Shown one piece after another: positions 50,802 through 58,925 of a stretch of 64,000 bases of DNA. The notes beneath the pieces are model-generated. The model made no database searches. It saw nothing but the letters and a program-made list of their open reading frames with translations, and was not told the DNA's origin. The position numbers and the translations under genes were made by a program. Position 1 is the first letter of the stretch; every line of letters starts with the position of its first letter. This DNA is from Caldimicrobium sp964493015 (lineage in GTDB: Bacteria > Desulfobacterota > Thermodesulfobacteria > Thermodesulfobacteriales > Thermodesulfobacteriaceae): contig CAZBLU010000002.1 of NCBI GenBank assembly GCA_964493015.1, forward strand, positions 13,697 to 77,696, in the 5' to 3' direction.

Positions 50802-52601
50802 ATGCAAAAACTTAGAGTCTTAAGAGATAAAATTACCCTTGTAGACCCTGCTTATCCAGAGCTATACAAAGAATTTTTCCCTTATACAGAGCCTCCTAAG
50901 ATCTTTTTTGATGGTAAATATATTCCACCCCAACCTGCGGAAAACTTTTATATTACCGATACTACTTTTAGGGATGGCCAACAGGCGAGAACTCCGTATA
51001 CCCCTGAGCAAATTGAGACCCTATACAAGTTCCTTCACAAACTTAGTGGCCCCAAGGGGATAATAAGGAAGACTGAGTTCTTCCTCTACACAGCCAGAGA
51101 CAGAGAGGCCTTAGAGAGATGTCTTTCCTTGGGATATCAATATCCAGAGATTACAGGCTGGATCAGGGCCAATAAAGAGGATCTTAAATTAGTTAAAGAG
51201 GCTGGTCTTAAAGAGACAGGGATGCTAACCTCCTGTTCAGATTATCATATTTTTCTAAAATTAAAAAAGACAAGGAAACAGGCTTTAGAGGATTATCTTG
51301 CTGTAGTGAAAGAGGCCCTCTCTTATGGGATTAGGCCAAGGTGCCACTTTGAGGATGTCACCAGGGCAGATATTTATGGTTTTGTTGTCCCCTTTGCTAT
51401 TGAGCTCATGAAACTTAGAGAGGAAAGTGGTATTGATATAAAGATAAGACTTTGCGACACCTTAGGGGTAGCTGTCCCCTATCCTGAAGCAGCTCTCCCT
51501 ATAAGTGTTCCCAAATTAGTAAGAGTTCTCATTGATGAGGCAGGGGTTCCTGGGGAATTACTTGAGTGGCACGGACATAATGACTACTACAGAGCAGTTA
51601 TCAATGCTACCTATGCCTGGCTCTATGGCTGTGCCTATGTAAATACTTCCCTTCTTGGCATTGGAGAGAGGACGGGAAACACCCCCCTTGAAGCCATGGT
51701 CTTTGAATACATTGCTCTAAAGGGAACAAGTGATGGTATGGATACTACCATTATCACCGATATAGCCAACTACTACAAAAATCATCTCCATGAAAAGATC
51801 CCCCCAAGACAACCCTTTGTAGGAGAGGATTTCAACGCTACCAGGGCAGGGATCCACATTGATGGCCTTATTAAAAATGAAGAAATATATAACTCCTTTG
51901 ATTCTATGAAGGTCCTAAAAAGACCTATCCAAATCATCATCACAGATAAGAGTGGAACTGCAGGAATAGCTTACTGGATAAATACCCACTTCAACCTCAC
52001 TGAGGATCAGGCCGTAGACAAGAGGCATCCAGGAGTGGTTAAGATCTACAAAAAAATTCAGGAACTTTACGAGAAAGGAAGAATCACTGCTATCTCTAAC
52101 GAAGAAATGCTTGCCCTTACCAGAAAATATCTCCCCGAACTCTTTGAATCCGAATTAGACCACCTGAGGAAGTTTGCTAACAAGGTCCTCATCCAATTCA
52201 TTGAAGAGTTAGTGCAGGAAAAAGAGATGGCCACCCTTGAGGTGGATAAAATTAAAACTCTCTTAAAGCGCTTTTTAGCTGAACATCCCTATGTGCAATT
52301 CCTTTATATTGTGGACACCGAAGGTAAACCTCTCTTAGGCCTCACCGATGACTTAGAATTTAAGAAAAAATTTGAAGAACTTTTAACGTCGGATACCTTT
52401 GAGACCAGAGACTGGTTTATAAATCCCATGAAAACAGGCAAGATCTATGTTTCTCCCTTTTATACCTCTAAGATTACCAATAAACTCTGTATAACCGTTT
52501 CAGCTCCAATAAGGAATGCCGAAGATGAGATTGTGGCTATTCTGGGTATGGATATTCGTTTCGAAGATCTGGTAAAAATGGAAAGGGAAAATGTTTTTTA
52601 G
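50802..52601 (+). CDS. Re-citrate synthase-like HMGL enzyme fused to a Cache-like sensor domain
   Basis: A 599-residue protein. Residues about 45-420 are an HMGL-type TIM barrel with TTFRDGQQAR (54-63), the metal ligands Asp53 and HGH (257-259) and GERTGNTPLEAM. The stretches LSGPKGIIRKTEFFLY, CHFEDVTRADIYGF and IKIRLCDTLGV are those of the Clostridium kluyveri-type Re-citrate synthase branch rather than of LeuA. A helical linker (about 440-490) leads to residues 495-599, which look like the distal part of a Cache/PDC sensor: DTEGKPLLGL, DWFINPMKTGKIYVSPFY, ISAP-like VSAPI and VAILGMDI. The enzyme would make citrate from oxaloacetate and acetyl-CoA; the sensor may bind a small carboxylate as effector. 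Ribosome site GGGAGGT precedes ATG. Confidence 0.8.
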   Translation: MQKLRVLRDKITLVDPAYPELYKEFFPYTEPPKIFFDGKYIPPQPAENFYITDTTFRDGQQARTPYTPEQIETLYKFLHKLSGPKGIIRKTEFFLYTARDREALERCLSLGYQYPEITGWIRANKEDLKLVKEAGLKETGMLTSCSDYHIFLKLKKTRKQALEDYLAVVKEALSYGIRPRCHFEDVTRADIYGFVVPFAIELMKLREESGIDIKIRLCDTLGVAVPYPEAALPISVPKLVRVLIDEAGVPGELLEWHGHNDYYRAVINATYAWLYGCAYVNTSLLGIGERTGNTPLEAMVFEYIALKGTSDGMDTTIITDIANYYKNHLHEKIPPRQPFVGEDFNATRAGIHIDGLIKNEEIYNSFDSMKVLKRPIQIIITDKSGTAGIAYWINTHFNLTEDQAVDKRHPGVVKIYKKIQELYEKGRITAISNEEMLALTRKYLPELFESELDHLRKFANKVLIQFIEELVQEKEMATLEVDKIKTLLKRFLAEHPYVQFLYIVDTEGKPLLGLTDDLEFKKKFEELLTSDTFETRDWFINPMKTGKIYVSPFYTSKITNKLCITVSAPIRNAEDEIVAILGMDIRFEDLVKMERENVF

Positions 52602-53802
52602 ACTTATCCTTTTCTTCCTTTTTATCTCTCCTCACCTCCTTTTTGCCCAAACAGAAAAGGAACCTCCCCTTATTACCATTACTCCACAGGCCTATACAAA
52701 AACCGTGGTCAGGGTCCCTAATTTCGAAGGGGACACTAAAGGAGAGGTAAGTTCCTTATTAAGGAATCTCCTTAATCTCCATCTTTTTTGCGTGGCTTTG
52801 GAAGAGCCCCCTTTACCAGGTTTTAAGGCCAAGGAATATTATGTAAAAGGTAAGATAGAGGCTAAGGGGGGCAGATTAATATTCACGGGAGACCTTATAG
52901 ACACTTTAGAAAACAGGGCCCTAAGAAATTATAAAGTTGAAGCCTCTTCACAAGAGAGACTTACCTATGCCCTTGCCGATCAAATTATAAGAGATATTTC
53001 TCCCTATCAGGGCCTTAGTGCTACAAAAATAGCCTTTGTAAAAAGAGAGGCCACAGGAGATCATCTCTATGTAATGGACTTTTCCAAGAAAAACTTAAGG
53101 AGGATTAAAAGCGCAAACCTTATCCTCTTTCCTAAGTTTTCTCCCAGTGGGAAAAAACTTGCCTTTTTGATCTATGACGGCAAAGATTACTATTTAGAGA
53201 TAACCAGCTATCCCTATACAGAAGGCAAGCGATATAAAATTTCTGGCCTATCTTCTGCTCCCCTATGGATGCCTAATGAAAGGGAGCTTCTTTTAACCCT
53301 TGGTAAGGAGGGTGAAATAAATATCTATCTCTTTGACCCGGAAAAGGAAGAACTTAAAGCCCTTACTTCAGGTAGAGGAGTGCATCAAGCAGGGAGTGTA
53401 AGCCCTGATGGAAAGTGGGTTGCCTTTGTGGGAGATAGGACTGGCAAACCACAAATATATCTTCTAAATTTGGAGAATAAAAAAATACAAAGGGTCTCTT
53501 TTGAGGGTAATTATCATACCTCACCACGCTTTTCCCCAAAGGGACCTCTTCTCCTCTACTTAGCCCAAAGGGGTGGAAAAAATGAACTCATCCTCTATCA
53601 CCTACAAAGGGGTGAAAAAAGAAAACTCAGTCTTCCCCTTTCCATAAATGATCCTGCCTTTTCTCCCAGTGGGGAATATTTAATCTTTGCCAGCAAAGGT
53701 AGATCTGGAGCAGGACTTTATCTACTACACCTTGACTCTTTGATTTTTCATCCCTATCTGCCCTTTAGTCAACTCTATTATCCCGATTGGGGAAAGATGT
53801 AA
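52591..53802 (+). CDS. tolB: TolB-like periplasmic beta-propeller protein
   Basis: A 403-residue exported protein. Residues 1-19 are a signal peptide (LILFFLFISPHLLFA). Residues 25-150 form the small TolB-type alpha/beta domain. From about 160 come six WD40-like/PD40 blades with motifs FPKFSPSGKKLAF, GSVSPDGKWVAFVG, SPRFSPKGPLLLYL and DPAFSPSGEYLIFA. It would support the Tol-Pal envelope system; pal, tolA and tolQR are not in this window. Its ATG lies 11 bases inside the enzyme gene before it. Confidence 0.85.
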   Translation: MFFRLILFFLFISPHLLFAQTEKEPPLITITPQAYTKTVVRVPNFEGDTKGEVSSLLRNLLNLHLFCVALEEPPLPGFKAKEYYVKGKIEAKGGRLIFTGDLIDTLENRALRNYKVEASSQERLTYALADQIIRDISPYQGLSATKIAFVKREATGDHLYVMDFSKKNLRRIKSANLILFPKFSPSGKKLAFLIYDGKDYYLEITSYPYTEGKRYKISGLSSAPLWMPNERELLLTLGKEGEINIYLFDPEKEELKALTSGRGVHQAGSVSPDGKWVAFVGDRTGKPQIYLLNLENKKIQRVSFEGNYHTSPRFSPKGPLLLYLAQRGGKNELILYHLQRGEKRKLSLPLSINDPAFSPSGEYLIFASKGRSGAGLYLLHLDSLIFHPYLPFSQLYYPDWGKM

Positions 53803-53815
53803 GGAGGGAGTAAGA

Positions 53816-54247
53816 GTGGAAAAGAGCATTACAGAGCGGGTGAGAGACTACATCTATCAAAATGATCGGCTCTTTAAGTTTTTAGGTGCACGCATAACAC
53901 ACATGGAAGAAGGATCTGCTCAGGTAGAGATGATAGTTACTGAGGAACATCTCAATGCTGCTCAGGTCTGTCAAGGAGGGGTTATTTTTACTCTTGCCGA
54001 TCTTGCCTTTGCCTTAGCTTCAAATTCATATGGGACCTTAGCCTTAGCTATTAAGGCCTCTATAACCTATATTAAGCCAGCCAAAAAGGGAGACCTACTT
54101 ATAGCTAAAGCTGAGGAATTCAGCAGAAGCAAAAGCCTTGCCACCTATCACATAACTGTTTTTCGAGGTCCTACTCAGGAGAAAATTGCCTTTTTTGAAG
54201 GCATGGTCTACCGCTTTGATAAACCAGTATTTCCAGAAAATAGTTAA
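53816..54247 (+). CDS. PaaI-family hotdog thioesterase
   Basis: A 143-residue single hotdog domain with GTG start at 53816, 8 bases after AAGGAGGG. Family features are HLNAAQVCQGGVIFTLADLAFALASN (around 42-67, read in parts), the catalytic Asp of ADLAF and GDLLIAKAEE. It hydrolyses acyl- or phenylacetyl-CoA-type thioesters; the substrate is unknown. Confidence 0.88.
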   Translation: MEKSITERVRDYIYQNDRLFKFLGARITHMEEGSAQVEMIVTEEHLNAAQVCQGGVIFTLADLAFALASNSYGTLALAIKASITYIKPAKKGDLLIAKAEEFSRSKSLATYHITVFRGPTQEKIAFFEGMVYRFDKPVFPENS

Positions 54248-54274
54248 GAACCTTGTAAACAAGGGGGTTGTCAA

Positions 54275-54463
54275 ATGCCTATCGTGACTATTAAATTATT
54301 CTCTGGAAGAAGTAAGGAAGTTAAGAAAAAGATTGCCCAAGAGATTACTGATTCTTTAGTAAAAAATTTACAAATACCCCCTGAGGCAGTAATAATTATC
54401 TTTGAAGATGTAGAGAAACACGACTTTGCTCAGGGGGGAGTAATAGCCGAAGAAAGTTCATAG
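54275..54463 (+). CDS. 4-oxalocrotonate tautomerase family protein
   Basis: A 62-residue tautomerase with the catalytic Pro2 exposed after Met removal (MPIVTIKLFSGRS), then KKKIAQEITDSLVK and VIIIFEDVEK. Members tautomerise 2-hydroxymuconate-like enols or act promiscuously; the role here is unknown. The last 34 bases overlap the convergent fumarase gene. Confidence 0.88.
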   Translation: MPIVTIKLFSGRSKEVKKKIAQEITDSLVKNLQIPPEAVIIIFEDVEKHDFAQGGVIAEESS

Positions 54464-54972
54464 AAATCCAGACCTTGGGTATCAATACCCACAATAGCTG
54501 GAAAACCCTCAACTTTTATGCGGAAGAAGGCCTCGGGACCAAGCTCTTCCCAGGAGAGAACCTCCATTTTTTTTACAAACTGGGAGAGATAGGCCCCAGC
54601 TCCTCCAAAGGTTATAAAGTATACAGCTTTATATCTTTGATGAAGGGCTCTGACCTCAGGAGATCTCTTGCCTTTACCCATGGTAGCGGCAAGACCAAGG
54701 CTTAACAATTCAGACATATAGGCATCCATCCTTCCAGCAGTAGTTGGCCCACAGGAGCCCATAATCTTTCCTGGAGGCGCAGGAGTAGGCCCTACATAAT
54801 AAATAAGCTGGTTGGTGAAATCAAACTTAAAAGTTCCCTCTTTAATAGAAGATAAAATCTTTTTGTGGGTAGCATCGCGGGCACAAAGAAGCCACCCGTC
54901 AAGAGATACCAAATCCCCTGCCCTTAACTTGAGGAGCTCCTCTCTATCTCTAAGAGGAAAAACTATTTGCAT
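54430..54972 (-). CDS. fumB-like: Fe-S (class I) fumarate hydratase beta subunit
   Basis: A 180-residue C-terminal-type subunit. It has VSLDGWLLCARDATHKKI, IYYVGPTPAPPGKIMGSCGPTTAGRMD, GKGKRSPEV and FITFGGAGAYLSQ (read in parts), as in the beta subunits of fumarase/tartrate dehydratase. It needs an alpha subunit to carry the [4Fe-4S] cluster; no alpha gene is adjacent, which is unusual. Both fumarase and L-tartrate dehydratase are possible. It is 24 bases downstream of the Rrf2 gene. Confidence 0.88.
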   Translation of the reverse strand: MQIVFPLRDREELLKLRAGDLVSLDGWLLCARDATHKKILSSIKEGTFKFDFTNQLIYYVGPTPAPPGKIMGSCGPTTAGRMDAYMSELLSLGLAATMGKGKRSPEVRALHQRYKAVYFITFGGAGAYLSQFVKKMEVLSWEELGPEAFFRIKVEGFPAIVGIDTQGLDFYELSSAITPP

Positions 54973-54996
54973 GAAGTTCCAGAGCCCTACTCTACT

Positions 54997-55452
54997 TTAA
55001 AAGCACTTTAGTGTAACACTTTCCGCAAACTTTTCCTTGTCCTGAGGGCTTACCTGTTTGGTAAGATCGGCAAGGGTTACATTTTTTAAAATACATTCAA
55101 TATAGTTTGCCAATTTTTTCCAGATAGGGTAGGCAATGCATTCATCCACTTCGTCACAGCCTTCACTGGGATCTAAACAGGAAGCTACACACACTGGCCC
55201 CTCTAAGGGTTCTAAAACATCGTAAAGATTAATCTCCTCAGGAGGTTTTCTCAAGACATAGCCACCTCCAGGGCCTCTGGAAGAGCGAATAAGGCGTGCC
55301 TGTCTAAGCCGATTAAGTATCTGAGCTAAATAGACCCGCGAAATTTTCTGTTTTTCCGAGATTTCATCTAAAGTGACCCCATTGGGATAGGCTTTGGCAA
55401 TTTCATACATGGCCCTAACTGCATACCTACCTTTGGTAGAAAGCCTAAACAT
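54997..55452 (-). CDS. Rrf2-family transcriptional regulator
   Basis: A 151-residue winged-helix protein: MFRLSTKGRYAVRAMYEIA, recognition helix region QKISRVYLAQILNRLRQA, wing RGPGGGYVL. The cluster region has four cysteines (CVASC, EGC and DEC, about residues 92-107), one more than the IscR pattern, so a redox or Fe-S sensing role is likely. It may control itself, the fumarase gene or the cytochrome across the 253-base divergent gap; no operator was recognised. Confidence 0.9.
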   Translation of the reverse strand: MFRLSTKGRYAVRAMYEIAKAYPNGVTLDEISEKQKISRVYLAQILNRLRQARLIRSSRGPGGGYVLRKPPEEINLYDVLEPLEGPVCVASCLDPSEGCDEVDECIAYPIWKKLANYIECILKNVTLADLTKQVSPQDKEKFAESVTLKCF

Positions 55453-55500
55453 AATATAGCCTCCTTTAGTGAATTTTGTTATTTATTTTTATTTTTCATT

Positions 55501-55528
55501 AATATAATTTAAATTACAAAAATATCAA
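55501..55528 (-). promoter_or_regulatory. Promoter for the Rrf2-fumarase genes
   Basis: On the minus strand: TTGATA (55528-55523), a 16-base spacer, TATATT (55506-55501), 49 bases before the ATG at 55452. Confidence 0.5.
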
Positions 55529-55658
55529 GAGTAGTTTAGAAAAAATTAGAAAAAATCCTGATAACTTCTGAGGACAGAACCTGAAAATCACTGAGCGAAC
55601 CTCTCTGCCTTAATTCTCCTTGTCAAGTGAGATTTAGAACTATATCCAAGAAAAGCCC

Positions 55659-55687
55659 TTGACGAACAGATCCTTTGGCCATATAAT
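55659..55687 (+). promoter_or_regulatory. Strong sigma-70-type promoter for the cytochrome c gene
   Basis: TTGACG (55659-55664), exactly 17 bases, TATAAT (55682-55687), nearly perfect. The AAGGAGG ribosome site (55693-55699) follows immediately, so the leader is very short. Between 55530 and 55658 I see no gene. Confidence 0.75.
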
Positions 55688-55705
55688 CTAAATAAGGAGG
55701 TTGGC

Positions 55706-56035
55706 ATGTTTAACCTAAGGCTAATAGGTCTCTTTTTATTTTTCTTTTTTTTCAACTTATCTCTTGGGTATGCAGAGGATGGAGAAAAACTTTTTAAAAG
55801 TAAAGGTTGTGCAAGCTGTCATAGCCAAAGTTTTGATTTCTTTGCTCCCTCTTTAAAAACCATCTCTAAAAGTTATAGAGATAAAAGAGTAGAATTAATA
55901 AACTTTCTACAGGGAAAATCTCCAGGTCTTATATATAAAGAACCTAAAAGCATGAAAAATATTGTTAATAATATCACTAAAAAACTCACACCAGAAGAAC
56001 TGGAAGCCCTAACGAACTATCTTCTCTCACATTAA
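55706..56035 (+). CDS. Small exported monohaem cytochrome c (class I-like)
   Basis: A 109-residue protein with signal peptide (residues 1-22, a long Phe-rich core), the haem site CASCH at 35-39 and Met83 in KSMKNIVNN as the likely sixth ligand. A final helix LTPEELEALTNYLLSH is typical of class I cytochromes c. LINFLQGKSP (64-73) matches the cytochrome at 5802-6050. Ribosome site AAGGAGG. It probably shuttles electrons in the periplasm. It is seven bases upstream of the M48 protease gene. Confidence 0.9.
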   Translation: MFNLRLIGLFLFFFFFNLSLGYAEDGEKLFKSKGCASCHSQSFDFFAPSLKTISKSYRDKRVELINFLQGKSPGLIYKEPKSMKNIVNNITKKLTPEELEALTNYLLSH

Positions 56036-56041
56036 TGATCC

Positions 56042-57349
56042 GTGATCTATGAAGATCTACTCGCCTTTTGGCTTGCCTTTATAATCTGGGAGTTTATTCC
56101 CGCTTCCCTTAACCATGCCCATCCTGCTTTGGTTAAAATACCTCTTTTCCTGGCAAAAGAAACCCTCTTTTTTGCTTTACTTTTTAGTCTTCGCCAAAGA
56201 TTCTCCCCCTTGTCTAATCCCCTTCCCTCTTTCATAGGAAGGGCTGGTTTACTACTGCTCTTTTTCTTCTATATCTTAGACCTAACCTATTTTGGCCTAA
56301 AAGGTTTTCTTTATCCCTATTATTTTTCCTCTTTTTTTGTGCTTCTTTGGTTTCTTCACTATTATCTTGCCTATAAACTAATTCTCTATCCTCTAAAATT
56401 TGGCTACTTACGTATACTTTTGGGCCTGTTACTACCCTTCGTTATTTTACTTTTCCTTGATGAGGCCTTAGAGTATATAGGGCTTAGCTTTAAGGGACAA
56501 TTTTTACTAACTTTAAGCATCGTCCTTCTTCTTTCCCCTTATTTGATCATAAAAATCTGGCCTGTAAGGAAAATGCCTATGGGAATCTTGCGTGATATGA
56601 TTGCCCAATTTTTAAAGATCCAAAAAATCAAGCTCAAAGATTTTCTCATTATTCCGCCCATAGGGGCTAAATTTTATACAGCAGGCATTCTTGGGTTCAT
56701 ACCACCTTTTAGATATCTTTTCTTTTCTTCAAGCCTTTTAGAGATCTTGAGAGAAGAAGAAATCCTTGGGGTTGTTGCCCATGAAATTGGCCATCTTAAG
56801 AAAAGACATGGCTATCTCCTCTTTTTTGTGCTACTCACCTTTCCTCTCTTTTTATTTAATCTCCTCTATCTCTTTCTATTAGGTTTTACCTTCTTTTTTG
56901 CTACCCAAGAGGAATTAATAAGCTTTCTTAAAAGCCCCAAGGGAGTGTATCTTGACATAGCCCTTAGCCTCTGGTTACTTGCCTTTGCCATCTTTTTCTT
57001 TCGCTTTGTTTTTGCCTATTTTTTGAGAAATCTGGAAAGGGAAGCAGACCTCTATGCCCTCTATCTTTTAAAAGATCCTGAACCCCTTACTTCAGCCCTT
57101 TACAAAATAGGAGAAATAACAGGACAACTCTTTCGTAAATCCTGGCATCATTTTGGTTTATGGGAAAGAATTAACTTTATTAGATTTGCCTCCCATTATC
57201 CAGAAATAATCAAAAAACATTCAAGAAAAATTAGAAAATTTTTGGCCCTATGGTTTTTAATTAACCTCTTACCCCTCCTTCTCTTTCTCTTCTTAGAAGG
57301 TGACATTTTAGAAAAAATCTTGAAAAATTTTCTCTCTTGGGTAAGTTAA
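56042..57349 (+). CDS. M48-family integral membrane zinc metalloprotease
   Basis: A 435-residue protein with several transmembrane helices in the first 180 residues, the zinc motif HEIGH at 247-251 and the third ligand Glu in NLEREADLYAL. Further helices follow near 265-285, 315-330 and 400-420. It belongs to the Ste24/HtpX-type M48 family; HtpX-like quality control is one option but the size is nearer to Ste24-type proteins. GTG start at 56042 has a poor ribosome site, so the start is not certain. Confidence 0.8.
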   Translation: MIYEDLLAFWLAFIIWEFIPASLNHAHPALVKIPLFLAKETLFFALLFSLRQRFSPLSNPLPSFIGRAGLLLLFFFYILDLTYFGLKGFLYPYYFSSFFVLLWFLHYYLAYKLILYPLKFGYLRILLGLLLPFVILLFLDEALEYIGLSFKGQFLLTLSIVLLLSPYLIIKIWPVRKMPMGILRDMIAQFLKIQKIKLKDFLIIPPIGAKFYTAGILGFIPPFRYLFFSSSLLEILREEEILGVVAHEIGHLKKRHGYLLFFVLLTFPLFLFNLLYLFLLGFTFFFATQEELISFLKSPKGVYLDIALSLWLLAFAIFFFRFVFAYFLRNLEREADLYALYLLKDPEPLTSALYKIGEITGQLFRKSWHHFGLWERINFIRFASHYPEIIKKHSRKIRKFLALWFLINLLPLLLFLFLEGDILEKILKNFLSWVS

Positions 57350-57354
57350 AACTC

Positions 57355-58158
57355 ATGTTAAGAGCGCCTTATCGCAGATATGAAACCTTCTATATCTACG
57401 CCTTTAGAGAGGGCCATCCAGCTTTAAGAGACCTTGATGATCCTGATCTCATCGGCTATTGGGAAGAAGATGGCTTAGGAGTGCTCTTTTTTCATAAAGC
57501 CAAAGATGAACTAATAGAGACCTTAAGCAAAAAATATAATCTACAGTTGGAGATTAAAGATGTCATTCCCTACACCCAGTGGAATGAAAAAAGGATTCCT
57601 CAACCCTTTCAAATAGGTCCTTTCAAAATTGCTCCACTCTGGTTTGAGGGTGACTTTGATATAATTTTTGATCCCAGTGTAGTCTTTGGCGAGGGAACCC
57701 ATCCCACTACTACCCTTATGTTAGAGATGAGTTGGGAGTTTTTTCAGGAAAAAGGGCTTCCCAGGGGGGTTTTAGATCTGGGATGTGGCTCAGGTATTTT
57801 GACCCTCTTCTGGGCAAAATTAGGAGCAAAAGTGATTTCCCTTGATATCAATCCTCTCTGTGTGAAGGTTACCAAAAAAAATCTCCAATTAAACGGTTTA
57901 GAAGCAGAAGTAATAGAAGGGGATGTTCGCACCTACCCTTTTCCTGCAGCAGAGCTCTATTTAGCTAATCTTTACAAGGGATTACTCTTAGAGCTCTTTG
58001 AGAGACCTTCTTTCTTTCAGGCAAAATATCACCTACTTTCAGGATTTACTACGGGGATGGAAGAAGAAATTCTAAAGGGGCTTAAAAATAAGCCTGTAAA
58101 GGTAGTTAAAAGAAAAGAAAAAGAGAACTGGGTTAGCTATCTCCTATGTCAGAGTTAA
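57355..58158 (+). CDS. prmA: Ribosomal protein L11 methyltransferase
   Basis: ATG 57355 gives 267 residues; a TTG at 57337 inside the protease gene is possible but less likely. The fold has the PrmA markers: DPSVVFGEGTHPTT (about 101-114), SAM motif VLDLGCGSGILTL and LANLYKGLLL in place of the common ANI/NILA motif IV. It should trimethylate L11. The stop overlaps coaX by 13 bases. Confidence 0.85.
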   Translation: MLRAPYRRYETFYIYAFREGHPALRDLDDPDLIGYWEEDGLGVLFFHKAKDELIETLSKKYNLQLEIKDVIPYTQWNEKRIPQPFQIGPFKIAPLWFEGDFDIIFDPSVVFGEGTHPTTTLMLEMSWEFFQEKGLPRGVLDLGCGSGILTLFWAKLGAKVISLDINPLCVKVTKKNLQLNGLEAEVIEGDVRTYPFPAAELYLANLYKGLLLELFERPSFFQAKYHLLSGFTTGMEEEILKGLKNKPVKVVKRKEKENWVSYLLCQS

Positions 58159-58925
58159 TTCTCACTGTTGATGTGGGGAATACAGCAACTACTTGTGGGC
58201 TTTATGAAAAGGAAGGCCCTATTAAGGCCCTCTTTAGTTTTAAAACCACGATGGTCACTTCAGCTGAAGAACTTCTGGCTAAAATTAATCAGTTTTTCAT
58301 CCTTTACAAAGTTTCTCTTACGGAAATTAAGGGACTAAGCCTCTCCTCAGTTGTCCCCCCTTTGGAGGACTTTTGGGTAGAACTGGGAAAGAGATGGCTT
58401 GCTCGAGAGGTAGTGGTAGCTTCTAAGGAGACTGTTCCCCTAAGTCTTGATTTAAAATATCCTACAGAGGTTGGCGCTGATAGACTGGTAAATGCCCTTG
58501 CTGGCTGGCGAAAATATAAAAGGTCTCTTATTATAGTAGACTTTGGCACAGCCATTACCTTTGACTGCCTTTCAAGTGAAGGGGTCTATCTTGGGGGAGC
58601 CATTGCTCCAGGGCTCTTTCTCTCCATGGAAGCTTTGTTTCGGGGCACAGCGAAACTCCCTCGTATTGATTTGGCAACCCCTCCAGAAAGGGTTATAGGG
58701 AAAGACACGGTCTCTGCCCTAAAAAGTGGCTTACTCTTTGGTTTTGTAGGGCTTACCGATTATTTAGTCAAGAAACTTGCCCAGGAAATGGCTTCCTCAC
58801 CACTTGTTGTGGCAACTGGTGGTTTAGCAGGCCTTATAGCCCCTCTCTCAGAGACCATTCAAAAAATAGATCCCACCCTAACACTTGATGGACTCTTCTT
58901 TTTATGGAAAGATCGCTTTACATAG
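58146..58925 (+). CDS. coaX: Type III pantothenate kinase
   Basis: A 259-residue ASKHA kinase: phosphate-1 motif VDVGNTATTCGLY (7-19), GADRLVNALAG, the phosphate-2 motif VDFGTAITFDCL and ATGGLAGLI. It phosphorylates pantothenate in the first step of coenzyme A synthesis and needs a monovalent cation. Its start overlaps prmA and its end overlaps the carboxypeptidase gene by 22 bases. Confidence 0.95.
   Translation: MSELILTVDVGNTATTCGLYEKEGPIKALFSFKTTMVTSAEELLAKINQFFILYKVSLTEIKGLSLSSVVPPLEDFWVELGKRWLAREVVVASKETVPLSLDLKYPTEVGADRLVNALAGWRKYKRSLIIVDFGTAITFDCLSSEGVYLGGAIAPGLFLSMEALFRGTAKLPRIDLATPPERVIGKDTVSALKSGLLFGFVGLTDYLVKKLAQEMASSPLVVATGGLAGLIAPLSETIQKIDPTLTLDGLFFLWKDRFT

Noticed and set aside
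50802..52601. Calling the HMGL enzyme 2-isopropylmalate synthase (LeuA), because leuC and leuD are in the window.
   Set aside because: It lacks the LeuA C-terminal regulatory domain, is far from leuCD, and its barrel signatures match the Re-citrate synthase branch.
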